In this document: piece by piece, positions 18,832 to 29,166 of the stretch
Numbering within the stretch: the stretch's first letter is position 1
How the letters are laid out: the number at the start of each line of letters is the position of its first letter
From: a virus
DNA length: 64,000 nt
IMG/VR virus record: IMGVR_UViG_3300036668_000241
Coordinates: 1 to 64,000 of that record
Strand: one strand, 5' to 3'
Program-made: the position numbers and the translations under genes
The notes under the pieces: generated by a model
Databases searched by the model: none
What the model was told of the DNA's origin: nothing
What the model saw: only the letters and a program-made list of their open reading frames with translations

Positions 18832-21800
18832 TTAAGGTGCAGCAATGTAAGTCCCTGAAATAAATATTTTATCTCCTGAGTCTATCGCTATAGGGTTAGA
18901 TCCAGTTACTGTGTTATTAGTAAGAGTTGTTTGTCCTGAGAAGTCCGCTTCTGAGACAAAAAGGTCAATTCTTGAAGTAAAAGAGCCTTTCTTTATAATT
19001 CCATAGATTATGTAGTCTGTGTTTGAACTAGACTCTTCTAAGTACCCAGTAAAAACAAAAGTTTTGTCAATAGGTGCAAATGGAAGAGTTAGACCATATT
19101 GACCGGACCCAAAGTTAGTGACATCTGTAAAATTAACTTCTATAGAGAAAGTAATCATTGCTCCAACTACTACATACACTCCACTTGCTGGGGTCCCTGT
19201 AGATTCAAGAGAAGCTCCTACGTCTGTAAAAGTAGGTGTATAGGTTAGAGCATCTGCTTGAACACTTCCTGAAGGACCTGTAGGACCTAAAGGACCTGTT
19301 GGTCCAGTTACAGAATTTCCCTGATCACCTGTTGGACCAGTAGATCCAGTTGGCCCAGTGGCAGTTGACGGATCTCCTTGAGCACCTGTAGGACCTAAAG
19401 GACCTGTTGGTCCAGTTGGACCAGTAACATTGGATGCGTTTCCTGTAGGTCCTGTCGGACCTGTAGAACCAGTTGGACCCTCTACTGTTGAAGGTTGAGT
19501 AGATACTGGTCCAGTTGGGCCTGTGGGCCCTGTTGGGCCAATATCAGCGGAGGCAGCTTCAACCCAAAAGTTGTCGAAGTAGACATATGTTTTCCCGATT
19601 GAAGTGTCAAACCATGCGTCGCCAACATAAGGATTGATAGGGGGAGTGTCTGATGCAAGAGTAAATGTCCCTATAGGGCCAGTTGATCCTGTCGGGCCTG
19701 TTGGTCCTGGAGCTGTTGAAGGTTCGGTAGAGACCGGGCCAGTTGGTCCAGTTGGTCCAGTTGGTCCAGTTGATCCAGTTGGTCCTCTATAACCCGTTGG
19801 GCCAGTGACCGTTGATGCTGCACCAGTCGAACCTGTTGGCCCGAGAGGTCCTAGTGGACCAGTGGGTCCAATTGGAGCGGCTCCTGTTTCAATCCAATAT
19901 CCGTCATAGTAAACAAATATTTTTCCTGTTGTGCTATTGAACCATGCGTCTCCTATTTGCGGGTCAGCTGGAGGAATATCTGCTGAAATAGTGAACTGTC
20001 CTGAAGGTCCGGTTGGTCCTGCAATGCTTGAGTCAGCACCTGTTGGACCGGTAGGTCCGGTTGGGCCTTCAATATTCCCAACGTTGTCCCACTCTTGATT
20101 TACGTCATCCCAGACGAAAAGATTTCCGTCTATGAGGTACCCATCGCCGGGAGACCCTGTTAAAGGGAGTTCGCTTATGTCAGCAAGACTGCCAAGAATG
20201 GTTATTCCAGTACCTTGAATACCTTGCGAACCTGTGGGACCTGTGGGACCTGTAAGTCCTGTAGGACCAGTTACCGTAGAAGGAGCACCAATGGGACCTG
20301 TAGATCCTGTCGGACCTATATCTCCTGTTGAGCCAGTAGGTCCTGTCTCTCCAATCGAGCCTGTTGGTCCTGTTGAACCCGTTGGGCCTAGAGGTCCTGT
20401 AGGTCCTAAATCTCCAGTAGGTCCTGTAACATTCGAATCTGCTCCAGTTGCACCTGTTGATCCTGTTGGGCCTAAATCCCCCGTTGGCCCAGTTGTCCCA
20501 ACTAATCCTGTTGAGCCAGTAGGTCCTGTCGGACCTATATCTCCTGTTGAGCCAGTAGGTCCTGTCGGACCTATATCTCCTGTTGAGCCAGTAGGTCCTG
20601 TAACAGTTGATGCTGCACCAGTCGAACCTGTTGGCCCGAGAGGTCCTGTAGGTCCTGTAACAGTTGATGCAGCACCAGTCGAACCTATAGGGCCCGTGGG
20701 TCCAATTGAACCCGTAGGACCTGTAACTATGCTGTCTGCGCCCGTTGGACCTAAAGGACCTTGCGAACCAGTAGGACCTGTAGGACCCTGTGAACCTGTA
20801 GGTCCTGTAACACCTTGAATACCTTGTGGACCAACATCTCCTGTACGAGCAAAGGTAATAATAATGTCTTCGTTGTTGTCAAAGCTTGATGCAAGACCAG
20901 ACACCCACGAAACAGGAACTTTAAAATATCCAGCTGCTTCTGTGATACTGCCAGTAATAGAAAAAAGTGCAAAGTCAGCAGTATTAGTTTTATTGCTAAC
21001 TCGAAAGTGTCCTTTTAGTGGACTTGTTGAGTCATCAATTGTTTGAAGGAACGCTTGAATATCAATCGAGTTATCGTCTTCATCATCAATAAAAAGGAAA
21101 TTAGCAAGCGTTACGTTTGCATTATTAAATCTAAGTTTTCCTGTGCCAGGATCTGTATCACTGACAGAAGTATTAAACGTGTAGTCAAAGCTTGCTCCAC
21201 CAAACACACCTGCGGGACCTTGTGTACCTGTTGCTCCAGTAGGTCCCTGTGAGCCTGTAGGTCCTGCAATACCCGTTGGGCCTGTAGGTCCTTGAACAGT
21301 GCTTGCTGCACCTGTTGGACCAGTCGAACCTGTTGGCCCGAGAGGCCCAGTTGGTCCTGTAACAGTAGAGTTAGCACCTGTTAATCCTGTAGAACCAGTT
21401 GGTCCTGTAGCACCTTGTAAACCTGTTGGTCCCTGAATACCTATTGATCCAGTTGCACCAGTTGATCCTGTAGAACCAGTTGATCCTGTAGCACCTGTAG
21501 CACCTTGTGAACCTGTAACGCCTTGCGGACCTATATCTCCTGTTGAGCCGGTAGGTCCTGGAGTAGTAGATATTGCACCAGTTGGTCCTGTTGGTCCTGT
21601 AACAGTTGATGCTGCACCTGTTGATCCAGTTACACCCTGTGGTCCTGTGTTGCCTATAGGACCCTGTGAACCTGTAGGTCCTGTAACACCTTGAATACCT
21701 TGTGGTCCGATATCACCTGTACGAGCAAAGGTAATAATAATGTCTTCGTTATTACTAAACTCTGTTGCTAATCCATTTAAATATGAAATAGGAATTGTAA

Positions 21801-24198
21801 AATATCCAGAATTTTCATTAATACTTCCAGTAATAGCAAACATTGCAAAATCTGAAGTGTTTGTTTTATTGCTAATTCTTATATGACCCTTGATTGGGCT
21901 TGTAGAATCATCAATAGTTCTTAGAAAAACTTGAACATCAATTGCACCATCAGACTCGTCGTCAATAAACATGTTGCTAGACAATTGAAGATCTGCATTA
22001 TTAAATCTAAGTTTTCCTGTGCCAGGATCTGAGTCTGCAGTGCTACTGTTGAATGTATAGTCAAAGCTTGCTCCACCAAACACACCTGCGGGACCTTGTG
22101 TACCTGTTGCTCCAGTAGGTCCCTGTGAGCCTGTAGGTCCTGCAATACCCGTTGGGCCTGTAGGTCCTTGAACAGTGCTTGCTGCACCTGTTGGACCAGT
22201 CGAACCTGTTGGCCCGAGAGGCCCAGTTGGTCCTGTAACAGTAGAGTTAGCACCTGTTAATCCTGTAGAACCAGTTGGTCCTGTAGCACCTGTGGGACCT
22301 GTAAATCCTGTAGTACCTGTTGCGCCTGTCAACCCTGTAGGTCCAGTGACACCAATTAATCCTTGAGCACCTGTAGGTCCGGTTACTGTACTGGCAGCAC
22401 CAGTAGCACCAATTAATCCTTGAGCACCTGTAGGTCCTTGAATTCCATCAGGACCCCTAAGACCTGTCGGACCTGTAACACCCTGACCTCCAGCTACTCC
22501 GGTAGGTCCAGTAGAACCAGTTGCTCCATTAGCTCCAGGTTGACCAACAGCACCAGTAGGTCCAGTCCCGCCTGCAACACCTGTAGGTCCTGCTACACCT
22601 GCGGCACCTGTTGCACCAGCAGACCCAGGTTGGCCAACAGCACCTGTTGATCCTGTAGGACCTGTTACTGTCGAGGCTGCACCTGTTGGACCTGTAGGAC
22701 CAGTAACACCCTGAGTACCCGCTGGACCCGTTACTGTCGAGGCTGCACCTGTTGGACCTTGCAAACCTGTTGCACCTGTTGCGCCTGTTGCACCTATAGA
22801 ACCGTTAGTACCCGCTGGGCCCTGGGATCCGGTAGGCCCTTGAGCCCCTGTTGGGCCAGCAACACCTTGTGCACCAGCAGAACCGGTAGAACCCGTTGGT
22901 CCGGTTACATTAGAGTCAGCACCCTGAGAGCCAGTAGGACCTGTTATACCAATAGATCCGGTTGCACCTGTTGGGCCTTGCGGTCCCATGTCTCCTGTGC
23001 GAGCAAAAGTAATAACGACATCTTCAGCAGAAGAAAAGTTAGCTGCCAGTCCGCTAACGTATGAAACAGGAACTTTGAAGTATCCTGTTGTTTCAGTTAT
23101 AGTTCCAGTAATAGCAAAGAATGCAAAATCATTTGCATCCTGTTTGTTAGCAACACGAAGGTGTCCTTTTATAGGAGAAGTGCTGTCATCAATTGTTCGC
23201 AAGAAAGCTTGAATGTCTATTGATCCATCGGCTTCGTCATCAATAAACATAAATGTTGCGACAGGTAGACTTGCTTGGTTAAATTTTAAAGTTCCTGTTC
23301 CTGGATCAGAATCGTCTGTCTGAGTAGAGAACGTGTAGTCAAATGTTGCTCCGCCAAAAGATCCTGCTGCACCTGTTGCTCCAGTTGGTCCTTGAGTCCC
23401 TACTGCTCCGGTAGGTCCTGCAATACCCGTTGGGCCTGTAGGTCCGGGAGTAGTACTTACTGCTCCAGTAGGGCCAGTGGTCCCTTCAGGTCCTTGAACT
23501 CCCGTAGGACCTAGATTGCCTTGAATTCCCTGAACACCCTGTGGTCCTGTTACACCCTGTGGCCCTGTTACTCCTTGAGCACCTGTTGGACCTGTTAATC
23601 CTTGTGCTCCTATTGAGCCTGTGGGCCCGGTAAAGGGACCAACATTTTCCCAAGAAGATGTCTCTGTACTCCAGATATATAGGTTTAACCCAACAACATA
23701 CGCATCACCAGCAGCACCTGTAGGGTGTGCAGTAGTTAGTGCACTCTCTGTTGCGTACTCTCCTAAAAGTTGAAAAGAATACCCGGCAGGTCCCGTTGGT
23801 CCTTGAGGCCCTAATGGTCCTCGCGCAATGCCTGAACCGGCTGGCGTTACTGTAGATGGATCTGCAGTGTCGAGACGAGTAATGTCAACATCGCTCTCGT
23901 CACCTATAGGTAGATAGAATCTAAACTCGTAGGGCCTAGCACCTCTAATGCGAATTCTGGCGGTGTAGTACCAACCACGAGGACTTAAATCCCGATCGTC
24001 CGTGCAAGGAAGCTCTACCGAAAATTCACCGTTAGCATTGAGTGTTGCTTGAACGGGACCAGAAAGAATTACCGCGTCATCAAGATCTTCAATACGACTA
24101 GACGCATTAAAAGTGATTGTCCCCGAGGCAGCTAGACCGTTCACTTTTGTGAATTGGCCAACAACTACTCTCGTGGATACGTCAACAGGGTAACTCAT
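18832..24198 (-). CDS. Very long modular collagen-like tail fibre (1788 aa)
   Basis: The N-terminal 120 residues form a distinct beta domain ([20 protein letters not shown]...), a probable virion-attachment head. Then come many hundreds of GPTGPTG/GPQG residues. Three homologous inserts of about 120 residues each run from FGGA(T/S)FDYTF to ITFARTGD, at roughly 22987-23360, 21711-22082 and 20834-21206. Further [15 protein letters not shown] and [10 protein letters not shown] modules follow. The C-terminus (from [10 protein letters not shown]) is paralogous to that of the 544-aa fibre. The order suggests growth by tandem duplication. This is probably the longest side or tail fibre; as a collagen helix it would be very long and flexible. 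Confidence 0.85.
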   Translation of the reverse strand: MSYPVDVSTRVVVGQFTKVNGLAASGTITFNASSRIEDLDDAVILSGPVQATLNANGEFSVELPCTDDRDLSPRGWYYTARIRIRGARPYEFRFYLPIGDESDVDITRLDTADPSTVTPAGSGIARGPLGPQGPTGPAGYSFQLLGEYATESALTTAHPTGAAGDAYVVGLNLYIWSTETSSWENVGPFTGPTGSIGAQGLTGPTGAQGVTGPQGVTGPQGVQGIQGNLGPTGVQGPEGTTGPTGAVSTTPGPTGPTGIAGPTGAVGTQGPTGATGAAGSFGGATFDYTFSTQTDDSDPGTGTLKFNQASLPVATFMFIDDEADGSIDIQAFLRTIDDSTSPIKGHLRVANKQDANDFAFFAITGTITETTGYFKVPVSYVSGLAANFSSAEDVVITFARTGDMGPQGPTGATGSIGITGPTGSQGADSNVTGPTGSTGSAGAQGVAGPTGAQGPTGSQGPAGTNGSIGATGATGATGLQGPTGAASTVTGPAGTQGVTGPTGPTGAASTVTGPTGSTGAVGQPGSAGATGAAGVAGPTGVAGGTGPTGAVGQPGANGATGSTGPTGVAGGQGVTGPTGLRGPDGIQGPTGAQGLIGATGAASTVTGPTGAQGLIGVTGPTGLTGATGTTGFTGPTGATGPTGSTGLTGANSTVTGPTGPLGPTGSTGPTGAASTVQGPTGPTGIAGPTGSQGPTGATGTQGPAGVFGGASFDYTFNSSTADSDPGTGKLRFNNADLQLSSNMFIDDESDGAIDVQVFLRTIDDSTSPIKGHIRISNKTNTSDFAMFAITGSINENSGYFTIPISYLNGLATEFSNNEDIIITFARTGDIGPQGIQGVTGPTGSQGPIGNTGPQGVTGSTGAASTVTGPTGPTGAISTTPGPTGSTGDIGPQGVTGSQGATGATGSTGSTGSTGATGSIGIQGPTGLQGATGPTGSTGLTGANSTVTGPTGPLGPTGSTGPTGAASTVQGPTGPTGIAGPTGSQGPTGATGTQGPAGVFGGASFDYTFNTSVSDTDPGTGKLRFNNANVTLANFLFIDDEDDNSIDIQAFLQTIDDSTSPLKGHFRVSNKTNTADFALFSITGSITEAAGYFKVPVSWVSGLASSFDNNEDIIITFARTGDVGPQGIQGVTGPTGSQGPTGPTGSQGPLGPTGADSIVTGPTGSIGPTGPIGSTGAASTVTGPTGPLGPTGSTGAASTVTGPTGSTGDIGPTGPTGSTGDIGPTGPTGSTGLVGTTGPTGDLGPTGSTGATGADSNVTGPTGDLGPTGPLGPTGSTGPTGSIGETGPTGSTGDIGPTGSTGPIGAPSTVTGPTGLTGPTGPTGSQGIQGTGITILGSLADISELPLTGSPGDGYLIDGNLFVWDDVNQEWDNVGNIEGPTGPTGPTGADSSIAGPTGPSGQFTISADIPPADPQIGDAWFNSTTGKIFVYYDGYWIETGAAPIGPTGPLGPLGPTGSTGAASTVTGPTGYRGPTGSTGPTGPTGPTGPVSTEPSTAPGPTGPTGSTGPIGTFTLASDTPPINPYVGDAWFDTSIGKTYVYFDNFWVEAASADIGPTGPTGPTGPVSTQPSTVEGPTGSTGPTGPTGNASNVTGPTGPTGPLGPTGAQGDPSTATGPTGSTGPTGDQGNSVTGPTGPLGPTGPSGSVQADALTYTPTFTDVGASLESTGTPASGVYVVVGAMITFSIEVNFTDVTNFGSGQYGLTLPFAPIDKTFVFTGYLEESSSNTDYIIYGIIKKGSFTSRIDLFVSEADFSGQTTLTNNTVTGSNPIAIDSGDKIFISGTYIAAP
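21182..21415. repeat. 234-bp direct repeat, copy 1
   Basis: By eye this segment is base-for-base identical to 22058-22291, offset by 876 bp. It covers the [10 protein letters not shown] insert start and the adjoining collagen codons of the 1788-aa fibre. The identity extends to synonymous positions, while flanking homologous parts have diverged. This points to recent duplication or gene conversion. Confidence 0.85.
22058..22291. repeat. 234-bp direct repeat, copy 2
   Basis: Second copy of the repeat at 21182-21415, inside the same fibre gene. Recombination between the two would remove or add an 876-bp in-frame block (292 codons), changing stalk length. Confidence 0.85.
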
Positions 24199-24225
24199 AC
24201 ACTCTCCAGCTCAGGCAGGTTGAAG

Positions 24226-24266
24226 AGACTGAGGTTCTCAGTCTACTGGTACCATAAGTATTGTAC
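24226..24266 (-). promoter_or_regulatory. Candidate promoter and leader hairpin of the 1788-aa fibre gene
   Basis: On the minus strand GTACAATACTTATGGT (24251-24266) is a near copy of the candidate late promoter at 13659-13676. Downstream, 24226-24244 is a perfect 8-bp stem (AGACTGAG/CTCAGTCT) with a 3-nt loop in the expected leader. The rest of the 112-bp gap holds nothing else I can identify. The promoter call is tentative. Confidence 0.3.
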
Positions 24267-24310
24267 GATCTTTTCGAGTATGCGAGATTCAAAAAAGGTC
24301 TAAATATCGC

Positions 24311-25513
24311 TTAAAGATGTGTTGATATGATACTAATGTCTTTCCTTGGGTCGTGCCCGGCACCAATTACTAGGGACAAAATACCTGTAGAAGACTCTAA
24401 ACCTTGACGATCCCTAAACCATGCAGATCCAGGATCTGTAGTCGGGGCTTGTAGCCAGAATCGTTGACCTATATCCATAGTTTTGAAGTTATGAAAGTGT
24501 CCTGAGATCCACAAGTCAGCCATCCCTAAAGAGGTTTGACCGGCTGCTTGGCCAGATAGATATTTAATAACGTCTCTTCCGGCTTGATGCCCATGAAAAA
24601 GACCAAGCATTGTTCCATTAACGTCTACGGTTAATGTCTGATGATCTTTGTCCGGATATCGGAATTCAATATGAGATAGTGATGGATTTTCCGCGCAAGC
24701 GTCTTGACATGCACTGGCAATCTCTACGTTCCAGCCGTCTGAGGGGTCTGCAATTACTTGTCTAGTAACTTCATCGTGATTACCGTTTACGACCGGGATG
24801 ATCATTCTGTCGCACAAAGGAGCAAAGGCCTTAATTTGTGCCATAAGAAGTCTTCGTGCAACCCTTGTCTGCTCTGTTAGTCCTAAATCAGACGCAGCTT
24901 GAGACTGTAGTTTTCCATTTTGAGAGACGTTACCTTCGACATGATCTCCAGGGAGGCCAATAACTATTGTCCCTATGTTTCGTCCAATTTTACGCAAATC
25001 CCTGAGCCGTTCTACGCCACCCTCAGTACCGTTAAGAATCCGCTGAATAGATTGCTCTGTCCCACCGTTTCCGGTTTTTTTACCGATTTGCTGGTCGCTA
25101 GGTGCAAATACATATGCTAGGTCACCGGACTTAAACTTTTCTGACTTTCTTGGACGCCATTTAGATACCTCATCAATTAGCTTCTCTACATCTAAATCGG
25201 TTTCTACATACATTTGCGCCGGTTGTACAGAAACTCTAAAAGCCTCAAGCCATTCTCCTGAGTGACTCTGCCAACGAGATCTACGTAGTCCTACTACTTT
25301 CCACGACTCTGGGTTGAGATCAAACTCTTCTAAAATACCAGCAGCATCTGGCATTTCTCCAGCGTGTCGGGGGGTGGATATTAAAAATCCACCTTCAGCG
25401 TCTATTTCCATACGAGGACGCCACGACTCGGGGGTATTTAATGCTTTTACATCTGAGCCGCGTTTACCGGGGCTGGCTAGACGTTCTAAACGATTTGAAA
25501 GACTTTCATTCAT
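24311..25513 (-). CDS. Calcineurin-like metallophosphoesterase
   Basis: A 400-residue protein. The start at 25513 is fixed by a 4-bp ATGA overlap with the stop of the upstream small gene. Metallophosphoesterase motifs appear in order: APSDQQIG (D-x-Q in place of the usual D-x-H), GDHVEG, GNHDE, HGHQAG and GHFHNF. These coordinate the two metal ions in this superfamily. It resembles the large metallophosphoesterases of actinobacteriophages. The substrate is unknown; nuclease (SbcD/Mre11-like), nucleotide or RNA phosphatase roles are possible. The N-terminal 120 residues are less recognisable and may bind DNA or a partner. Confidence 0.85.
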   Translation of the reverse strand: MNESLSNRLERLASPGKRGSDVKALNTPESWRPRMEIDAEGGFLISTPRHAGEMPDAAGILEEFDLNPESWKVVGLRRSRWQSHSGEWLEAFRVSVQPAQMYVETDLDVEKLIDEVSKWRPRKSEKFKSGDLAYVFAPSDQQIGKKTGNGGTEQSIQRILNGTEGGVERLRDLRKIGRNIGTIVIGLPGDHVEGNVSQNGKLQSQAASDLGLTEQTRVARRLLMAQIKAFAPLCDRMIIPVVNGNHDEVTRQVIADPSDGWNVEIASACQDACAENPSLSHIEFRYPDKDHQTLTVDVNGTMLGLFHGHQAGRDVIKYLSGQAAGQTSLGMADLWISGHFHNFKTMDIGQRFWLQAPTTDPGSAWFRDRQGLESSTGILSLVIGAGHDPRKDISIISTHL

Positions 25514-25782
25514 ACGGATTGACTCTTTCGAACATCTCTGCCGATAAAGCACCGGCAGTTGTTTCTACGATGTAATGCTACAGATGAGTAGGCAATATCA
25601 TAACCTTCATCAAGAAGTACTTGATGAAGTTGAACATTTGAAATGTTTCGTGGTTCGTCGAAAAGCACACTGTTTAAGGCTTTTTGATCACTCTCTGAGA
25701 GTTTTTCGAGGACTCGTGATACACCACAAGGGAGTCCAGACTTTTTTGGCTTTACTTCTGCAAGTCTCTTAGCAAGACTCAT
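25510..25782 (-). CDS. Small HTH-like phage protein
   Basis: 90 residues. It looks like a phage family of the pattern 'SLAKRLAEVKPKK..L..L.E.D..AL...L......S...LH..L...GY.I..S...HRR..C'. In this family a short helical bundle and the spacing of S-S-V-A-L-H-R-R suggest a helix-turn-helix. It overlaps the metallophosphoesterase by 4 bp, so the two are translated together. It might act as a DNA-binding partner of that enzyme. Function is inferred from the fold pattern only. Confidence 0.65.
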   Translation of the reverse strand: MSLAKRLAEVKPKKSGLPCGVSRVLEKLSESDQKALNSVLFDEPRNISNVQLHQVLLDEGYDIAYSSVALHRRNNCRCFIGRDVRKSQSV

Positions 25783-25892
25783 ATCTACCTCTTCTGTAAC
25801 TGCGTTATCTACTCAAGTAGTAAGAGTTGACACGACTTAACGGGTATCAGCAACCCCAACAGTAACAGAAGAATTAAGAAAATTACAGTAGT

Positions 25893-26273
25893 TTACTCAT
25901 CTTTAATAAGATTTTTAAGTAATAGTCCCCAAGTTTCCCTATTGTCTTGATGCAAATCCGTGATCATTCCCTCTGAACGCTTAATATCTTCCTTTAAATC
26001 TGCTAGAGTGTATTCTAGCTTTTCAACTCTTCGAGAGATGTCTGGGAGACTATAGCCACCATTTGCTGTAGGTTGAATAGGCTTTGTGTATTCTATAACT
26101 TCTTCTTTGATAGTCTTTCTAAGCTGCTTTAGCCACCACCGGCCAAGTCCTGTTACAGCACCTATAACGGCAACAATAAATGCAAGAATTACTGCAAGAT
26201 CTCCTACATCAACCTGACCTTGACTATTAGGTTCCCACCACGACTGGGACAGTAGTTCAAACATCACAGACAT
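25893..26273 (-). CDS. Single-pass membrane protein, DUF2746-like (possible holin)
   Basis: 126 residues. One hydrophobic segment at about 25-46 (VILAFIVAVIGAVTGLG) is followed by basic residues, a loop PTANGGYSLPDISRRVEKLE, and a predicted coiled coil to the end. The segment plus 'NGG.SL.D...R.E.L' resembles the DUF2746 family of actinobacteriophages, often found near lysis genes and sometimes called holin-like. Here it sits alone between a metallophosphoesterase operon and the primase control region, away from the endolysin, so its lysis role is uncertain. Confidence 0.6.
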   Translation of the reverse strand: MSVMFELLSQSWWEPNSQGQVDVGDLAVILAFIVAVIGAVTGLGRWWLKQLRKTIKEEVIEYTKPIQPTANGGYSLPDISRRVEKLEYTLADLKEDIKRSEGMITDLHQDNRETWGLLLKNLIKDE

Positions 26274-26370
26274 GTAATTCCAATCTAGATAGGTGTAGAA
26301 GGTTTTAGTCGTTAGCTGGACTTATATCCTTCTTAATGCTAGGGTCTCGACACTAACAATTCAAAATATT

Positions 26371-26398
26371 TTTACCTGAATTATTAATCTCTTATACT
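26371..26398 (+). promoter_or_regulatory. Candidate promoter for the primase-helicase gene
   Basis: TTTACC, 16-nt spacer, TATACT on the plus strand, about 100 nt before the prim-pol ATG, in an A/T-rich 227-bp divergent intergenic region. A GGTGA lies 6 nt before the ATG and could be a weak Shine-Dalgarno. No other gene is seen in this gap. Confidence 0.45.
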
Positions 26399-26500
26399 AT
26401 TTTAACCCGCTTGATAAGATCTAATTTCCAAAGTGACTACTATAGATGGGGACAAAGTGATAAACTGGCAACTTACGAAAAATTTGATTGGTGACAATAT

Positions 26501-29140
26501 ATGAGTGATTGGGAAGAAGCCGATAACGGTAGAGTAGCCGATGGTGCTATGTGGTACGCAAGTCAGGGCTGGAAGGTTCTTCCTTGTTATGGGATTGTTG
26601 GGGGACGTTGTACATGCAACAGCACGCACTCTGAACCGAAAGATGTTGGCAAACACCCAAAGCTTCCTGACTGGAGTACTGCTGCCTCGTCCGATGTAGA
26701 TACTGTTCGTAAGTGGTGGGAAAGCGCCCCTGAATCGAACGTTGGTATCTACTGTAAAGGTTCGGGATTTCTTGTTATTGATATTGATCCAAGAAACGGC
26801 GGACCAGACTCCTTCGATAAATTTGAAGAACTCGTTGACGGGGAGCTTCCTATAACAGTGGAAGCAATTACTGGATCATACAATATTAATGGCCATCAAA
26901 GTAGGGGACGTCATCTTTTCTACAAATGTAATGAAGATGAACAGCTTCTTGGTAATTTAAATAAGTCTGGGCTAAAAGGTATTGATATCAAGCACAATGG
27001 GTATGTACTTGTTGCTCCCTCTAGACATTTCTCAGGAAATTGTTATGAATGGGTTGAAGGTAAGGCTCCGTGGGAGATAGAAATTGCAGACGCTCCTGAG
27101 CAACTTTTAAACTCTTTAAGGAAGAGGTCTAGAAAAGCTACGTCTCTTGGTGAAAGCGATTGGTCTTCTATTTTTGGGGATCTAGATATTGGTAATGACC
27201 GAGTAGATATTGAAAGAATGCTTGAAGAAGGAATTGAAGAGGGCTCTCGAGCAGTAGATGTATACAAGATGACGTGTGCACTATCTAATAAATTTCCCGT
27301 GGCAACAGAAGTTGGTCGCATGGGAGTAGAAACTATGATGATTAGATTTAATGCTGAAAAGATTAGACCTCCGATGGATCTTGAAGGAAGCAACGGACTT
27401 CTTATGCACGTTCGTAACGCTATTAATTTTGTTCTTGATAACCCAAAAAGTGAGCGCATGTGGCCGGGGATTAGTAACTTTCAAAAAGACTGGGCCAATA
27501 AATCTACAAATGAGGCCAAACTTTCCACAGAAAAAATTGAAAGAAAAATGATTCAGCCGATAACTGGTGTAGTTATGCCTAAGGAATACCCTGCTCAATT
27601 AGCGGGAACTGTTGGCGGAAAAGTGATTGAAAATCTCCAAGATATGGACTCGGTAGCTGATGCCGTAACACGCGGGAACATTGATATTCCTAAAGATCCT
27701 GACGCTCTTTTCGAAGAAGACGGTGGTGAGCCGGGCAAAAGAACTCTTTCTGATACTGGAAATGGTCGTAGATTAATTGACACATTCGGAACTGCAGTTC
27801 GATATACCCCCGGTCTTGGGTGGTTTCATTGGTCTCAAGGGTATTGGAAGCCTGACGTAGAAGCACTAGAATTGCAAGAACTTTCTAAAAGACTCTCACC
27901 TATTATTGCTGCCGAAGTAGTTAATTATGAGGATCCTGACAAGCAGGGTGAAGTAGTACGTTGGGCTATGCAATCAAAGTCTAATTCAAGAATAAAAGGA
28001 GCCATCGAAAATGCTAACTCTGACCCTAGAGTCTTAGTTGGTGTTGATCGTTGGGACGCAGATCAAAATTTATTTGGAGTAAGCAATGGCGTTATTGACC
28101 TCAAAACTGGTGAACTACTTCGCGGTCGTCCAGACCTCTACATTACTCGTCGTGCTCCTGTCGCCTACTCTCCTGGGATGCGAAATATCCGTTGGGAACA
28201 ATTCCTAGACTTTGCAACAGACGGCGATAAAGAATATCAAGACTGGCTGCAACGAGCAGCTGGGTACACTCTTACAGGCTCAAGTAAATACGACATCATG
28301 TTTCTAGTTTACGGTCCTCCAGGGTCTGGTAAAAATACTTTTGTTGAAGCTCTTGTAAAGGCTCTTGGTACTCAAGAATACGCATGGCCTCTGGATTCAA
28401 GTATTCTTGCTGCAAATGACGGACAATCAAACAGTTCAGATTTGTATCACTGGGCAATGCTTCGTGGTCGTCGTATGGTATGGGTTGATGAGCTTCCCGA
28501 CTCTGAGCGACTAAAAGAGAACGCAGTAAAGAAGTTAACAGGTTCTTCTGAAATCTCTGCTCGATCACCAGGAGAAAAACCATTTACATTTGCCTCGCAA
28601 GCCAAGTTATGGGTGTCTACAAACCATAGGCCTATTATTACTGATGATGCCATGTGGCGACGTATTAGACCGATTCCGTTTACATGTATCCCCGAGGTCC
28701 CCGATCCAGACTTAAAAGAATATATCTTTGACCCAGAGGGTGCGCTACCTGCGGTACTTTCGTGGGCGGTTGAAGGAGCAATTAAATTACTTGGATCTTC
28801 CGCTAGAGATGGTCTCGGTTGGTGCACTCGGGTAGCAGAAGCTGCTGATATGTATAGAAAAAATGAAGATCGTATTGGAATTTTCTTTGATGAAGAAACT
28901 AATCAATCAGAAGGTGCCTCTGTCCCAGTTAAATCTATCTATACCCTCTACAGAATGTGGTCAGAAGAGCGTGGAGAAAGAGCTATGACTCAGATTGCAT
29001 TCCAAAGAAAACTTGCAGACAGGAATATGAATGTGGTAGGTCTAGGATCTAGAGCAATCATTCATGGATATTCTTTAGCTCCACGATCAGTGGAGACTGA
29101 GACTGTTGACTGGGGAACATTAAGCAGATTTGCAAGATAA
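26501..29140 (+). CDS. Bifunctional primase-polymerase / SF3 helicase
   Basis: 879 residues. The N-terminal prim-pol domain (about 10-205) has the metal-binding VIDIDPRNGG (D94, D96), a GRH motif (H138) and KGIDIKHNGYVLVAPS (D162). It can be assigned to the archaeal/phage primase-polymerase family that makes primers and sometimes extends DNA. After a linker with PriCT-like helices, residues about 420-720 form a P4/D5-type superfamily 3 helicase: Walker A GPPGSGKNT (605-613), Walker B MVWVDE (659-664) and sensor LWVSTNHRP (703-711). The fusion of both activities on one chain is common in phages and plasmids. It is the only plus-strand gene between 1 and 33 kb and is expected to act early in replication. 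Confidence 0.93.
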   Translation: MSDWEEADNGRVADGAMWYASQGWKVLPCYGIVGGRCTCNSTHSEPKDVGKHPKLPDWSTAASSDVDTVRKWWESAPESNVGIYCKGSGFLVIDIDPRNGGPDSFDKFEELVDGELPITVEAITGSYNINGHQSRGRHLFYKCNEDEQLLGNLNKSGLKGIDIKHNGYVLVAPSRHFSGNCYEWVEGKAPWEIEIADAPEQLLNSLRKRSRKATSLGESDWSSIFGDLDIGNDRVDIERMLEEGIEEGSRAVDVYKMTCALSNKFPVATEVGRMGVETMMIRFNAEKIRPPMDLEGSNGLLMHVRNAINFVLDNPKSERMWPGISNFQKDWANKSTNEAKLSTEKIERKMIQPITGVVMPKEYPAQLAGTVGGKVIENLQDMDSVADAVTRGNIDIPKDPDALFEEDGGEPGKRTLSDTGNGRRLIDTFGTAVRYTPGLGWFHWSQGYWKPDVEALELQELSKRLSPIIAAEVVNYEDPDKQGEVVRWAMQSKSNSRIKGAIENANSDPRVLVGVDRWDADQNLFGVSNGVIDLKTGELLRGRPDLYITRRAPVAYSPGMRNIRWEQFLDFATDGDKEYQDWLQRAAGYTLTGSSKYDIMFLVYGPPGSGKNTFVEALVKALGTQEYAWPLDSSILAANDGQSNSSDLYHWAMLRGRRMVWVDELPDSERLKENAVKKLTGSSEISARSPGEKPFTFASQAKLWVSTNHRPIITDDAMWRRIRPIPFTCIPEVPDPDLKEYIFDPEGALPAVLSWAVEGAIKLLGSSARDGLGWCTRVAEAADMYRKNEDRIGIFFDEETNQSEGASVPVKSIYTLYRMWSEERGERAMTQIAFQRKLADRNMNVVGLGSRAIIHGYSLAPRSVETETVDWGTLSRFAR

Positions 29141-29166
29141 GAATCTGATACTAAGCAGCTTGCTAT

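Noticed and set aside
20234-20818. Long plus-strand open frame rich in GPVGPV
   Set aside because: It is the antisense of the collagen codons (GGT/CCT repeats) of the 1788-aa fibre and stays open only because of their low complexity. The same explains the plus-strand frames near 526, 13119, 15124, 18563 and 22175.
1-24198. Diversity-generating retroelement controlling the fibre tips
   Set aside because: No reverse transcriptase or adenine-biased template/variable repeat pair is seen. The 234-bp repeats are identical and not adenine-mutagenised.
28447-28827. 126-residue antisense frame over the primase-helicase
   Set aside because: It lies over a protein with strong SF3 motifs and has no Shine-Dalgarno or recognisable motif.
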